From Alkalibacterium pelagium (GTDB taxonomy: Bacteria > Bacillota > Bacilli > Lactobacillales > Carnobacteriaceae_A), in assembly GCF_900109325.1 (NCBI RefSeq), contig NZ_FNZU01000001.1, positions 186,001-250,000 on the forward strand: a stretch of 64,000 nucleotides of DNA, read 5' to 3'. The position numbers and the translations under genes are program-made. Of this stretch, positions 34,687 through 43,351 are shown in pieces (positions within the stretch are counted from its first letter, which is position 1; every line of letters begins with the position of its first letter). The notes beneath the pieces are model-generated. The model was not told the origin of the DNA, did no database searches, and saw only the letters and a program-made list of their open reading frames with translations.

Positions 34687-37671
34687 ATGAAATATAGAAC
34701 AGTTTGGAAAGACACAGTTAGAGAGATCTGGCGAACAAAGACCCGCTTTCTGTCCATCTTCGCCATCATCATGCTGGGCGTTGCCTTCTTTGCTGGATTG
34801 AGTGCAACGGGTCCCGTCATGATCCATACAGCCGATGAGTATTTCGATGAACAGCAGCTCAGCGACCTGCATGTATTTTCAACCATGGGTCTCGAAGATG
34901 AGGATGTCGATCTGCTGGAAACACTTGAAGATACACGTCTGCAATTTACTTACAGCATGGATGTTGTGTTTGAAGAGTCCGGACAGTCTTCGAAAATTAT
35001 GGGTCTTCCTGATAATTATGAGGAAATCAATCAACCGGTCGTCGTAGAGGGAAGACTGCCCGAAGCAGTCAATGAAATAGCTCTGGACAATACGAACAGC
35101 TATGTGGACGAATACAGTATTGGAGACACGGTGCAGATTGAGGAAGGTACGCCTGATGAATTTGAAGAAAATTTCTCTGAGACTACTTTCGAAGTCGTGG
35201 GATTTGTCAATCACCCGCGTTATATTGAGCGGGGGGAGCGGGGCAACACACAAGTTGGTACAGGTTCTCTTTCTGGATTCGCATTAGTGCTGGAAGAAGC
35301 CTTCGATCTTGAAGTCTTTACAGATGCCTACCTTCTTTTTGAGAATGCACGTGACTATGATGTTTATTCTGAGGACTATGACCAGTATATTAGTGAGCGT
35401 ACAGAAGAAGTCGAAGAATTGCTGGCAGACCGTCCTTCCGAGCGTTATGATTCGCTCGTTGCGGAAATAGAAGAAGAAATCAGCGATGGTTACGATGAAA
35501 TTGAAGAAGCGCGACAGGAACTCGAAGAGGCTCAGCAGGAACTGGAAGACGCTCGAATTGAAATCGAAGAGGGTTTTGAAGACTATGAAGAGGGACTTGC
35601 GGAGCTGGAGCAGGAAGAAGCAGACGCCAGAAGCGAAATCGAAGATCAGCGTGCTCAGCTGCAGTCCGCTCTTGCTGAAGTGGAATCAAATAGACAACAG
35701 CTTGAAGCAGCCCAGATAGAAGATCCCCAGACCTCCGCTGAACTTGACGCTCAGGAAGAACAGATTCAGCAGGGACTCGCTCAACTGGAACAGGCAGAAA
35801 CCGAGCTGGATAATGAAATCCAGGAAGCGAGAGCCGAACTGGAAGATGCCCGCGTTGAGCTTGAAGAGGCACAGGAAGAGTATGAAGAGGGGCTTGCCGA
35901 GTTCGAAGAAGAACAGGAGAGTGCAGAAGAAGAGATAGCAGAAGCCGAAGCAGACCTGGCCGAAGCCGAAGAGGAACTTGCTGATCTTGAAGAGCCGGAA
36001 TACTTTATTCAGGATCGGACGTCCTTCCAGGGCTATGGAGAGTTTGATGAAAATGCAGAACGGATTACAGCAATCGCGCAGATCTTTCCTGTCTTCTTCT
36101 TCCTGCTTGCGGCACTGATATCTCTGACAACAATGACTAGAATGGTCGATGAGGGAAGAAATCAGATTGGAACACTGAAAGCATTAGGCTATGGTAATTT
36201 CCCAATTGCGATGAAGTATTTCGTTTATGCCTTTATCGCAACAGTTGTAGGTGGGGTTCTTGGTCTGTTCCTAGGTTACTGGATCTTCCCAACCGTTGTA
36301 ATGGATGCCTATAGTTCAATGTATAATCTGCCATCCGCAGACACACAGTTCTACTGGAGTTATGCTGTCATTTCAATTACAGGGGCGCTCCTGGCAACAG
36401 GTTTATCGACACTCGTATCCGTTCGTTTATCACTGAGGAGCAACGCAGCTGCCTTATTGAAGCCAAAAGCACCTAAAAAAGGAAAACGTATTTTCCTGGA
36501 ATACATGCCAGTTATCTGGAATCGGTTCACCTTTACTCAAAAGGTTGCGTCGAGAAATCTGTTCAGATATAAGCGTCGAATGCTCATGACCTTATTTGGA
36601 GTGGCTGGTGGAACTGCACTGCTTCTTACAGGTTATGGACTTTCCGACTCGATTGGAGATATTGGGGATATACAATTTGGAGAAATCAATCTGTATCAGG
36701 CTATTGTCTCAGAAAATACGGATGCCAGTGAAAGTCAGGTCGATGAGTATATTGAGACACTTGATTCCATTGAAGGGCTGGAAGGACACCTTCACGTCAG
36801 TCAGGATAATGCTGCAGCTGAAAGAGGCGAGGCATCACACGATATCAATCTGTTTGTTCCTAGCGAACCGGATCGGATGGAGGAGTTTGTAGTCCTTCGC
36901 GACCTGGATGATGAATCGGTTACCTTTGATTTGCCTGAAGAAGGAGCCATCGTCACAGACAAGCTGGCCGACTTGCTTGATGCTGATGTCGGAGATGTCA
37001 TCACAGTAGAAACTAACGATTCCGATGTGTTTGAAGTCGAAATTGAAGAAATAGTTGAACATTACGTTCAGCATTATGTGTATCTGTCACCTGCTGCTTA
37101 TGAAGAACTCATGGGAGAAGAAGCAGAATATGACACAAGATTATTGAGATATGATACAGCTGCAGTTGATGATGATCAGCTGGGGCAGGAGCTGACATCA
37201 GAAGATGCCGTTCAAGGTGTGGCATTCGCTGCCTCGATCGAAGACGCGTTCCAGGATTCAATGGACAGTCTGGATGTAGTGACTGTTGTCCTGATCGTTT
37301 CCGCAGCATCCCTGGCTTTTGTCGTCTTATACAACCTGACAAATATCAACGTTTCTGAACGGATACGCGAACTGTCTACTATTAAAGTACTCGGGTTCTT
37401 TGATAAAGAAGTGACGATGTATGTCTATAGAGAAAACCTAGTGCTCACAATCTTAGGAATCCTTGCAGGTTTCGGACTTGGGTTCATCATGCACCGGTTT
37501 GTCCTGCAGACAGCAGAAATCGACATTATGCGATTCGCAAGACAGATCAGTTTAACAAGTTATCTGTACTCATTCCTGCTGATGTTCTTCTTCTCCAGTC
37601 TGGTCATGCTGGTCATGCACTTTAAACTGAAAAGAGTAGATATGGTAGAAGCGCTCAAAACACAAGACTGA
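34687..37671 (+). CDS. Large FtsX-like ABC permease with Glu-rich extracellular coiled coil
   Basis: A 994-aa permease. One N-terminal helix (about residues 16-38) is followed by an extracellular MacB-like part, then a very long acidic heptad-rich segment (about residues 255-440, repeated blocks such as EEARQELEEAQQELEDARIE). Three helices (about 458-590), a fourth near 635-655, a second periplasmic-like domain, and three C-terminal helices (about 860-985) complete two FtsX modules. This architecture is known in Firmicutes but the substrate is not. The coiled coil could reach into the cell wall or bind an extracellular partner. Confidence 0.9.
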   Translation: MKYRTVWKDTVREIWRTKTRFLSIFAIIMLGVAFFAGLSATGPVMIHTADEYFDEQQLSDLHVFSTMGLEDEDVDLLETLEDTRLQFTYSMDVVFEESGQSSKIMGLPDNYEEINQPVVVEGRLPEAVNEIALDNTNSYVDEYSIGDTVQIEEGTPDEFEENFSETTFEVVGFVNHPRYIERGERGNTQVGTGSLSGFALVLEEAFDLEVFTDAYLLFENARDYDVYSEDYDQYISERTEEVEELLADRPSERYDSLVAEIEEEISDGYDEIEEARQELEEAQQELEDARIEIEEGFEDYEEGLAELEQEEADARSEIEDQRAQLQSALAEVESNRQQLEAAQIEDPQTSAELDAQEEQIQQGLAQLEQAETELDNEIQEARAELEDARVELEEAQEEYEEGLAEFEEEQESAEEEIAEAEADLAEAEEELADLEEPEYFIQDRTSFQGYGEFDENAERITAIAQIFPVFFFLLAALISLTTMTRMVDEGRNQIGTLKALGYGNFPIAMKYFVYAFIATVVGGVLGLFLGYWIFPTVVMDAYSSMYNLPSADTQFYWSYAVISITGALLATGLSTLVSVRLSLRSNAAALLKPKAPKKGKRIFLEYMPVIWNRFTFTQKVASRNLFRYKRRMLMTLFGVAGGTALLLTGYGLSDSIGDIGDIQFGEINLYQAIVSENTDASESQVDEYIETLDSIEGLEGHLHVSQDNAAAERGEASHDINLFVPSEPDRMEEFVVLRDLDDESVTFDLPEEGAIVTDKLADLLDADVGDVITVETNDSDVFEVEIEEIVEHYVQHYVYLSPAAYEELMGEEAEYDTRLLRYDTAAVDDDQLGQELTSEDAVQGVAFAASIEDAFQDSMDSLDVVTVVLIVSAASLAFVVLYNLTNINVSERIRELSTIKVLGFFDKEVTMYVYRENLVLTILGILAGFGLGFIMHRFVLQTAEIDIMRFARQISLTSYLYSFLLMFFFSSLVMLVMHFKLKRVDMVEALKTQD

Positions 37672-37707
37672 TACGCACAATATTTTTGAGTAGCGGGGAG
37701 GATAGCT

Positions 37708-38037
37708 ATGAATGGGTTTAGAGAAGCTGAGAGTGTTGAAGAAGTAAGGGAACTGATCGACAATAATAAGATGGTTTTCGTCTTTCTCTACGGAGAACAT
37801 TGCTCCGTCTGTCACGGAGTGCTGCCTCAGATCAGACCGATGATCGACAGTTACAATGAACTGATGTCTATACAGGCCGATATCGAAAAGCTGCCTATGT
37901 TATCAGGAGAGTTTACGGTCTTTACCGTTCCTGTCGTTCTTCTGTTCCTTGAAGGAAAAGAAGTGCTTCGTATTGCCCGGTTCATACGTACGGAAGAGCT
38001 CAAGGAAAGATTAGACAAGATACTTGACTCAGTTTAG
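37708..38037 (+). CDS. Thioredoxin family protein
   Basis: A 109-aa thioredoxin-fold protein with the redox motif CSVC (YGEHCSVCHGVLPQI) and cis-proline segment FTVPVVLLF. There is no signal peptide, so it is cytoplasmic. It follows the ABC permease by 36 bases with GGGGAGG before the ATG and may be cotranscribed, but nothing indicates a joint role. The active site is atypical (CGPC is standard). Confidence 0.88.
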   Translation: MNGFREAESVEEVRELIDNNKMVFVFLYGEHCSVCHGVLPQIRPMIDSYNELMSIQADIEKLPMLSGEFTVFTVPVVLLFLEGKEVLRIARFIRTEELKERLDKILDSV

Positions 38038-38291
38038 GTAAATCATTGAGTCATGAGGTATCTTGATTAAACCTGCAAAGTGAAAAATATAAGCTTATAA
38101 TCAACGGCAACAGTACTTTTTTTACTGAAACGGAGAAGAGAACAGATCTGTCCTGACAGACATTCTCCGACACGATTTCAGATAAGTCACTGTGGCCGTT
38201 TGTTTTTTGAATAGGCTGCAGTGGCAGCCATAATTAATAGATAATTAAAGGAAGGACTCGATTTCTCGAGTCCCCAAACCTTATAGTTGTG
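38038..38291. other. Intergenic stretch with hairpins, no gene seen
   Basis: It contains CGGAGAA/TTCTCCG arms (about 38130-38164) and a perfect GGACTCGA/TCGAGTCC hairpin (about 38255-38274). Neither has a proper T run on the plus strand, so I cannot name a terminator for the thioredoxin gene. Confidence 0.4.
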
Positions 38292-38495
38292 ATTACTGCC
38301 TGCTGATTTAGATAATCGTAATGAGTGGCCATTAAATTGAAGATTATTGCCCAGTCGGATAGGAAATCCATTTAGGTGGGCATAGATAAAAGAATTATTG
38401 ACTACTCGAATGAAAAAGTCGCTTGGGCGGACAAAAAGGTGAGTATTATTGTCCACTCACATTAAAAAGTTGTATGAGTGGTCACTAGCTGCCAG
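38292..38495. repeat. 51-bp tandem repeat array (four diverged units)
   Basis: Units start at 38292, 38343, 38394 and 38445 (ATTACTG, ATTATTG, ATTATTG, ATTATTG), exact 51-base period. Each can fold into a hairpin, for example TGCCCA...TGGGCA in unit 2 and CCACTCA...TGAGTGG in unit 4. Since 51 is 17 codons, the minus-strand frame reads as a 17-residue repeat with NN near each unit's start, but no convincing gene start or ribosome binding site is present. Confidence 0.8.
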
Positions 38496-38563
38496 AAGAG
38501 AGGCTGTTAAAAGTAAATAAACAACCAGAGGATCTTCGGACAGCAAATTAAGCTTTAAAGCAT

Positions 38564-38591
38564 AAAAAAGAGGAATTCTCGAGAGAATTCC
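38564..38591 (-). terminator. Terminator of the oxidoreductase gene
   Basis: GGAATTCTC (38572-38580) and GAGAATTCC (38583-38591) form a tight hairpin, with AAAAAAG on the plus side giving a T run on the minus strand. Confidence 0.85.
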
Positions 38592-38612
38592 CCCATCATT
38601 ATTACTTTTAGA

Positions 38613-39581
38613 TCAGCTGATCAGCCAATCCATCTTCCATTCTCGTGCTGCCCAGTCCATCAGTTCGTTTACATCCTTAGTCAGATCGATCGATGTCAGA
38701 TCTTTACCAGTCGCCAATGTGTCTGAAAGGTTTTCTATTTCATAAGTCAATGCGCGGTCATGATCTCCGGCTGTTACTTCTTCCGTATGACCATCTGAAT
38801 GAGTTATGACTGCTGACTCAGCTCTTGGGTAATTCATGACTGTGATATAAGCGTCTTCGCAGACAATCACGCCTTGTTTCGGCATTTTGGAACGGAAGCT
38901 GAGTGATATTGTACTCATTTCTCCCTCTATATTACTGAATTGAAAGGAACTGCGCTCATCCACACCACTGTCATGTAATGAGACAGAGGTCATCCGTTCA
39001 TCAGGCTGGCTTGAGAGGAAGTACCTCACGAAGGAAAGAGCATAGACGCCAATATCAAGAAGTGCACCTCCGCCTAAATCAGGATTAAAGAAGCGGTTTG
39101 CCGGGTCATTTGGTTTCAGGCTCCCAAAGAAAGCATGGACCATTTTCAAAGGACCGAATTCGCCTCCAGTAATCCGTTCTTTCAGCTGGGCAAAAAGGGG
39201 CATATGATAAATCGTCATGGCCTCAGCTACGATGAGATTCTTCTCTTCAGCCAGGGCCAGCACGTCGTCGAGTTCGTTCTTGTTCATCGTGATGGCCTTC
39301 TCACATAAAATATGTTTGTTGGCTTTAAGGAGCATCATCATATTGTCCTTATGCAGGCTGTTTGGCGTAGCAAGATAGACAATATCTATTTCAGGGTCAT
39401 AGGCCAGCTCTTCGTAGCTGCCGTATGCCTTGGGAACCTTATACGTATTGGAGAAGTCAAAGGCTTTCTGTAAAGTTCGGGAGGCTACAGCCGTCAGCTC
39501 CGCTTTATCTGTATTGAAAGACTGAGCGAACTGGTGAGCGATGTCACCTAATCCGATCATGCCCCATTTTATCTTAGTCAT
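38613..39581 (-). CDS. Gfo/Idh/MocA family NAD(P)-dependent oxidoreductase
   Basis: The 322-aa protein has a Rossmann N-terminus (WGMIGLGDIAHQFAQSF), the ATPNSLHKDN segment, the catalytic-lysine motif (HILCEKAIT, with alanine where EKP is usual) and GGGALLDIGVY in the substrate domain. Members oxidise or reduce sugars, inositols or trans-dihydrodiols; the substrate cannot be told. AAGAAGGA precedes the ATG. Single gene on the minus strand. Confidence 0.9.
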   Translation of the reverse strand: MTKIKWGMIGLGDIAHQFAQSFNTDKAELTAVASRTLQKAFDFSNTYKVPKAYGSYEELAYDPEIDIVYLATPNSLHKDNMMMLLKANKHILCEKAITMNKNELDDVLALAEEKNLIVAEAMTIYHMPLFAQLKERITGGEFGPLKMVHAFFGSLKPNDPANRFFNPDLGGGALLDIGVYALSFVRYFLSSQPDERMTSVSLHDSGVDERSSFQFSNIEGEMSTISLSFRSKMPKQGVIVCEDAYITVMNYPRAESAVITHSDGHTEEVTAGDHDRALTYEIENLSDTLATGKDLTSIDLTKDVNELMDWAAREWKMDWLIS

Positions 39582-39668
39582 AATTATCCTTCTTTCTGAG
39601 TGTGCTGTGATGATAATAGTGTAACAAACTATTCATTTAATGAGGAGGATAATCTTCTGCACTTACTA

Positions 39669-39695
39669 TCGACATAAAAAAACTTATGGTAAAAT
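39669..39695 (+). promoter_or_regulatory. Extended -10 promoter upstream of the glucosaminidase gene
   Basis: TGGTAAAAT (39687-39695) fits an extended -10; TCGACA lies 15 bases upstream. The leader would be about 125 bases. Confidence 0.4.
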
Positions 39696-39828
39696 AAACA
39701 GGAAGTATGACAGTACAGAGAGTAGCTTTAAAAGTGAAAACAGGCGAAATCATGACCCGAACCAGATCTGTGAACTTGATCGAATAAAGAAAGGTCAAAA
39801 TTCAGAATGAGATAAAGGAGAAGCGATT

Positions 39829-40428
39829 TTGGTAAAGAAACAAAGTAGACGCAAACGAACCAGCCTTCTTCAACGGTCGGCTCTGATTATCCTGACCTTT
39901 ACAGGCACTCTGGCCTTGCTGGCTTCTTCAATCGAGAGCAGTCAGACTGACGAACCGAATGGAAGATTCGCTGGAGACCGGACTGAGTTTATTGAAACAG
40001 TGGCAGCATATGCTGTACCGCTGCAGGAATCTCACGGGATTTGGCCAAGTATCACTATTGCTCAGGCCATAGTTGAATCAAATTGGGGACAGAGTGGGCT
40101 AGCAGTAAACGAACAGAACTATTTTGGTATCAAAGGGTCTTCAGGACAACCGGCTTATTCCACACTTGAGTATGAAGATGACTGGGTAGAAATCCAGGCT
40201 TCATTCAGAAGTTATGGCTCACTTCAGGAATCAGTGGAAGACTACGCAGACCTGATTGCTGGGGGAACAAACTGGAATCCTGATCTGTACAGGCCAGTGA
40301 TCGAAGCAGAAAACTATAGAGAAGCTGCACAGGAGCTGAAAAATTCAGGGTATGCGACCGATCCGACGTATCCTGAAAAACTGATAGAAATTGTTGAATT
40401 ATACAATCTTGATCAATATGACCGTTAA
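39829..40428 (+). CDS. Secreted glucosaminidase domain protein (GH73, peptidoglycan hydrolase)
   Basis: The 199-aa protein has a basic N-terminus and a membrane or signal helix (LIILTFTGTLALLASS), followed by a GH73 domain (SITIAQAIVESNWGQSGLA with the catalytic Glu, NYFGIKG, FRSYGSLQESVEDYADLI, YATDPTYPEKL). It cleaves the glycan strands of peptidoglycan. The start is TTG with AAAGGAG 8 bases upstream; no other start fits. There are no cell-wall-binding repeats. The next gene lies 25 bases downstream. Confidence 0.88.
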   Translation: MVKKQSRRKRTSLLQRSALIILTFTGTLALLASSIESSQTDEPNGRFAGDRTEFIETVAAYAVPLQESHGIWPSITIAQAIVESNWGQSGLAVNEQNYFGIKGSSGQPAYSTLEYEDDWVEIQASFRSYGSLQESVEDYADLIAGGTNWNPDLYRPVIEAENYREAAQELKNSGYATDPTYPEKLIEIVELYNLDQYDR

Positions 40429-40453
40429 AATTATATAGTAAAGAGGGAATACT

Positions 40454-41143
40454 ATGACAAACAAAAAATATCCACAAGTTCGTACGCACTTATTCAAAGA
40501 TTATATTGCGGTGCCGGAAGTCATCAGAAAATCGAGCGGAATCCTGATCAACGGGAAACGATTCAAGGCACTGCTGTTCACTACAGACATTGCACTGATT
40601 ATGAACAATGATGCTGATGCGATCATGGCAGTCTATCCGTTTACACCCCATCCTGCGATTATTGAAGCTATTACATCTGTTTCAACCATACCCGTCATGG
40701 CAGGGATAGCCGGGGGAACAACCCAAGGGATCCGATCAGCTAATATGGCTCTCTTTGCCGAGTCTCACGGATGTAAAGCGGTCGTCATCAATGCGCCTAC
40801 ACCGACTGATACTATCGAGAAAATCAATGAAGTGATCGATATCCCAATCATACTTACGGTGGTATCCGAATATACGGATATCGAGGAGAAAATAAAAGCC
40901 GGAGTGGACATCATCAATGTCTCCGGTGCGTCAAAAACAAGCAAGATTGTAAGAAAATTAAGAGAAGCGTATCCGGACATTCCGATCATTGCCACCGGTG
41001 GTCCAACAAATGAAAGTATCCTCGAAACCATCGATGCCGGAGCTAATGCAATAACCTATACGCCACCATCAAATGGTGAGCTGTTCAGCCGTAAGATGAT
41101 GGATTACAGGGAAAGAGAGAAAGACCGATTTGAAGAAGAATAA
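40454..41143 (+). CDS. TIM-barrel protein of unknown function
   Basis: A 229-aa (beta/alpha)8-like protein: repeated strand-helix units with AVYPFTPHPAIIEAIT, VMAGIAGGTTQG, GCKAVVINAPTP, DIINVSGASKTSKIVRKL and PIIATGGPTNESILETIDAGANAITYTPP, the last resembling the phosphate-binding end of ribulose-phosphate-binding barrels. I cannot assign a substrate. Relatives are often labelled simply as hydrolase. GAGGG precedes the ATG. It lies between a peptidoglycan hydrolase and a PBP with short gaps, so it may share their transcript. Confidence 0.6.
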   Translation: MTNKKYPQVRTHLFKDYIAVPEVIRKSSGILINGKRFKALLFTTDIALIMNNDADAIMAVYPFTPHPAIIEAITSVSTIPVMAGIAGGTTQGIRSANMALFAESHGCKAVVINAPTPTDTIEKINEVIDIPIILTVVSEYTDIEEKIKAGVDIINVSGASKTSKIVRKLREAYPDIPIIATGGPTNESILETIDAGANAITYTPPSNGELFSRKMMDYREREKDRFEEE

Positions 41144-41170
41144 CTAATCTGATTTGAAGGAGTTGCTGAG

Positions 41171-43246
41171 TTGAATAATAGCAGAAGGACACCAAAGAAC
41201 AGGAAAACCAGACGATGGATCTGGATTGCAGTCGGAACAATTATGGCTGTCATACTGGCTGTCGGAGGATGGATCGTCTATACAAACTGGCAAGAAGAAC
41301 AGCGGGCGATACAGCGTCAGGAAGACGTTGAGGCTGCAGTCGACTCTTACTTAACAGCAAAAACAGCGGCCGACTTCGATACTTTTGTCTCCACATTATC
41401 AGCTCAATCGGTATCTGAATTTGATTATACTGACGAAGAACTTGCCGAGCGCTATGAAACGATTTTTCAGGGGATCGGTGCAAATGATCTGGCCATCATG
41501 GATCAGGAACTACTCCTTAATGAAGAAACAGATCAGTATACCTTAACTTACACGCTCCGTATGGACACCGTTTTAGGGCGTCTGGATGACTTGAGGTATG
41601 AAACAGTTATTCAGGAAACGGAAGACGACATAACGCTTCAGTGGGGGCCTTCGCTTATACTACCCGGAATGGAAGAAGGGGACAGCGTACGTGTGTCCTT
41701 TACAGAACCGGACAGAGGATCGATTTATGACCGGCATGGCAATCTGCTTGCAGGAGAAGGAGATGCCTATCAGGCTGGCTTGTATCCCGCATCTCTTGGA
41801 GAAGGAGATCAACGAGCGACTAATCTCGACACAATCAGCGAGACATTCGGTGTCAGTATTGACCAGCTGGAGAACTTGCTGAATCAGGCATGGGTGACAG
41901 ATGAAAGTCTAGTGCCGTTTACAGTAGTTGAGGAGGGGGAGACTCCTGAAGTAACTGGGGTAAGATATCAGCGGACCAGCGAAAGAGTCTATCCTTTAAA
42001 TGAAGCGGCTGCGCACCTCATTGGCTATATCGGTGAAGTGACAGCTGAGGACATTCAGGAAGATCCGACCCTCGCATCCGGACAAATTGTAGGAAAAGCT
42101 GGCCTCGAAGCCGTGTTTGACTCTCAGCTTAGAGGACATACTGGGGGCCAGATATCAATAGTAGATAACAGCGACGAAGTAAAAGAAGTCGTCATTGAAA
42201 ATGAGCGACAAAATGGACAGTCCGTTCGTCTGACAATAGACAGCGATGTTCAAAGGGAGCTCTTTGATTCATTCGATAATGAGCCTGGTGCGGGAGCGGT
42301 CATGCATCCGCAGACAGGGGAGCTGCTTGCCATGGTCAGTGCACCGTCATACAGTCCACAGTCTTTCACGAGAGGTATTTCGGCTGAAGAATATTCAGGT
42401 TATATGGATGATGAAAACACACCGTTTGTAAATCGATATACAAGTCGGTACGCTCCCGGATCGACCTTTAAAATTCTGTCCTCTCTCATTCTTCTGGATG
42501 ACGGAGGAATCGACCCTGATGAAACCAATCGGATCGAAGGTTTGCAGTGGTCACCTGATCTTCCGGGGTTTGGAGATCACAGCATTACGAGAGTCAGTGA
42601 AAGTGTAAGTGATGTTGATCTCGCAACAGCTCTGATTTATTCTGACAATATTTACTTTGCAATGGAAGCTCTTGAGATGGGAGAAGAGGCCTTCACTGAA
42701 GCACTCAATCAGCTGCCCTTCGGAGATAATCTTGATCTTCCTTTTGATATGACACCTGCACAGTTTGCTAATGATGATACCATCGATAGTGAAACGCTGC
42801 TTGCTGATACAGCTTATGGGCAGGGGCAAGTCCTGATGAACCTCATTCATCAGCTGGTTTTCTATTCACCTGTCGTCAACGACGGAAGACTGACCTATCC
42901 GACAGTTCTATTAAATGAACATAGAGAGAATGGTAATCAGCTGTTTACTGAAGAATCTGCCAGTATTGTAAGGAATGATCTGATTGAAAGTGTGACCCAT
43001 GCAAATGGAACGGCCCGAGGCCTTCAGAATGTGAGCCACACGGTAGGAGCAAAAACAGGGACAGCAGAAATTGCTGGTGAAGAGGGCAACGATACAAACG
43101 GCTTTTTATATGTATTTGATGCTGATGATCAGAGCTACTCTTTCGTTGGTTTCCTTGAAGGACAGCGAAGTGGAGACGTCATCGAACGGTTTGATACATT
43201 TCTTGATAATCTCAAACCCTCTATTTCAGATTATGCCGTTAATTAA
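41171..43246 (+). CDS. Class B penicillin-binding protein with MecA_N (NTF2-like) domain
   Basis: A 691-aa monofunctional transpeptidase anchored by one N-terminal helix (about residues 17-38). Domains: NTF2-like MecA_N (about 45-155), PBP dimerisation domain (about 165-330), transpeptidase (about 355-680). Active-site motifs are S431-TFK, S491-DN and K628-TG. Architecture matches Bacillus PbpC (PBP3) and the low-affinity PBPs such as PBP5 of enterococci and PBP2a, so reduced beta-lactam affinity is possible but not shown. TTG start, AAGGAG 8 bases upstream. Confidence 0.93.
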   Translation: MNNSRRTPKNRKTRRWIWIAVGTIMAVILAVGGWIVYTNWQEEQRAIQRQEDVEAAVDSYLTAKTAADFDTFVSTLSAQSVSEFDYTDEELAERYETIFQGIGANDLAIMDQELLLNEETDQYTLTYTLRMDTVLGRLDDLRYETVIQETEDDITLQWGPSLILPGMEEGDSVRVSFTEPDRGSIYDRHGNLLAGEGDAYQAGLYPASLGEGDQRATNLDTISETFGVSIDQLENLLNQAWVTDESLVPFTVVEEGETPEVTGVRYQRTSERVYPLNEAAAHLIGYIGEVTAEDIQEDPTLASGQIVGKAGLEAVFDSQLRGHTGGQISIVDNSDEVKEVVIENERQNGQSVRLTIDSDVQRELFDSFDNEPGAGAVMHPQTGELLAMVSAPSYSPQSFTRGISAEEYSGYMDDENTPFVNRYTSRYAPGSTFKILSSLILLDDGGIDPDETNRIEGLQWSPDLPGFGDHSITRVSESVSDVDLATALIYSDNIYFAMEALEMGEEAFTEALNQLPFGDNLDLPFDMTPAQFANDDTIDSETLLADTAYGQGQVLMNLIHQLVFYSPVVNDGRLTYPTVLLNEHRENGNQLFTEESASIVRNDLIESVTHANGTARGLQNVSHTVGAKTGTAEIAGEEGNDTNGFLYVFDADDQSYSFVGFLEGQRSGDVIERFDTFLDNLKPSISDYAVN

Positions 43247-43275
43247 GGCAGTTCAGTGACGTGATGAAATATTTG

Positions 43276-43304
43276 TTGTATCCCTGATGTGTATATGATA
43301 TATT
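43276..43304 (+). promoter_or_regulatory. Promoter of the CNNM/CorC gene
   Basis: -35 TTGTAT (43276-43281), 17-base spacer, -10 TATATT (43299-43304), 48 bases before the ATG. Confidence 0.55.
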
Positions 43305-43351
43305 GACTGTGTTTTTTGTATGAATGGTTTTTAATAACAAAGGAGAAAGTT

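Noticed and set aside
35480-35872. 130-codon minus-strand frame inside the permease
   Set aside because: Shadow of the Glu/Gln-rich coiled coil, whose codon bias keeps the opposite strand free of stops.
38255-38274. GGACTCGA/TCGAGTCC hairpin as terminator of the thioredoxin gene
   Set aside because: Followed by CCCCAAACC instead of a T run, and more than 200 bases past the stop.
38187-38456. 89-codon minus-strand frame with 17-residue repeats as a gene
   Set aside because: GTG start without ribosome binding site, a stop codon directly before it within the repeat, and no family resemblance. I keep it only as a property of the 51-bp repeats.
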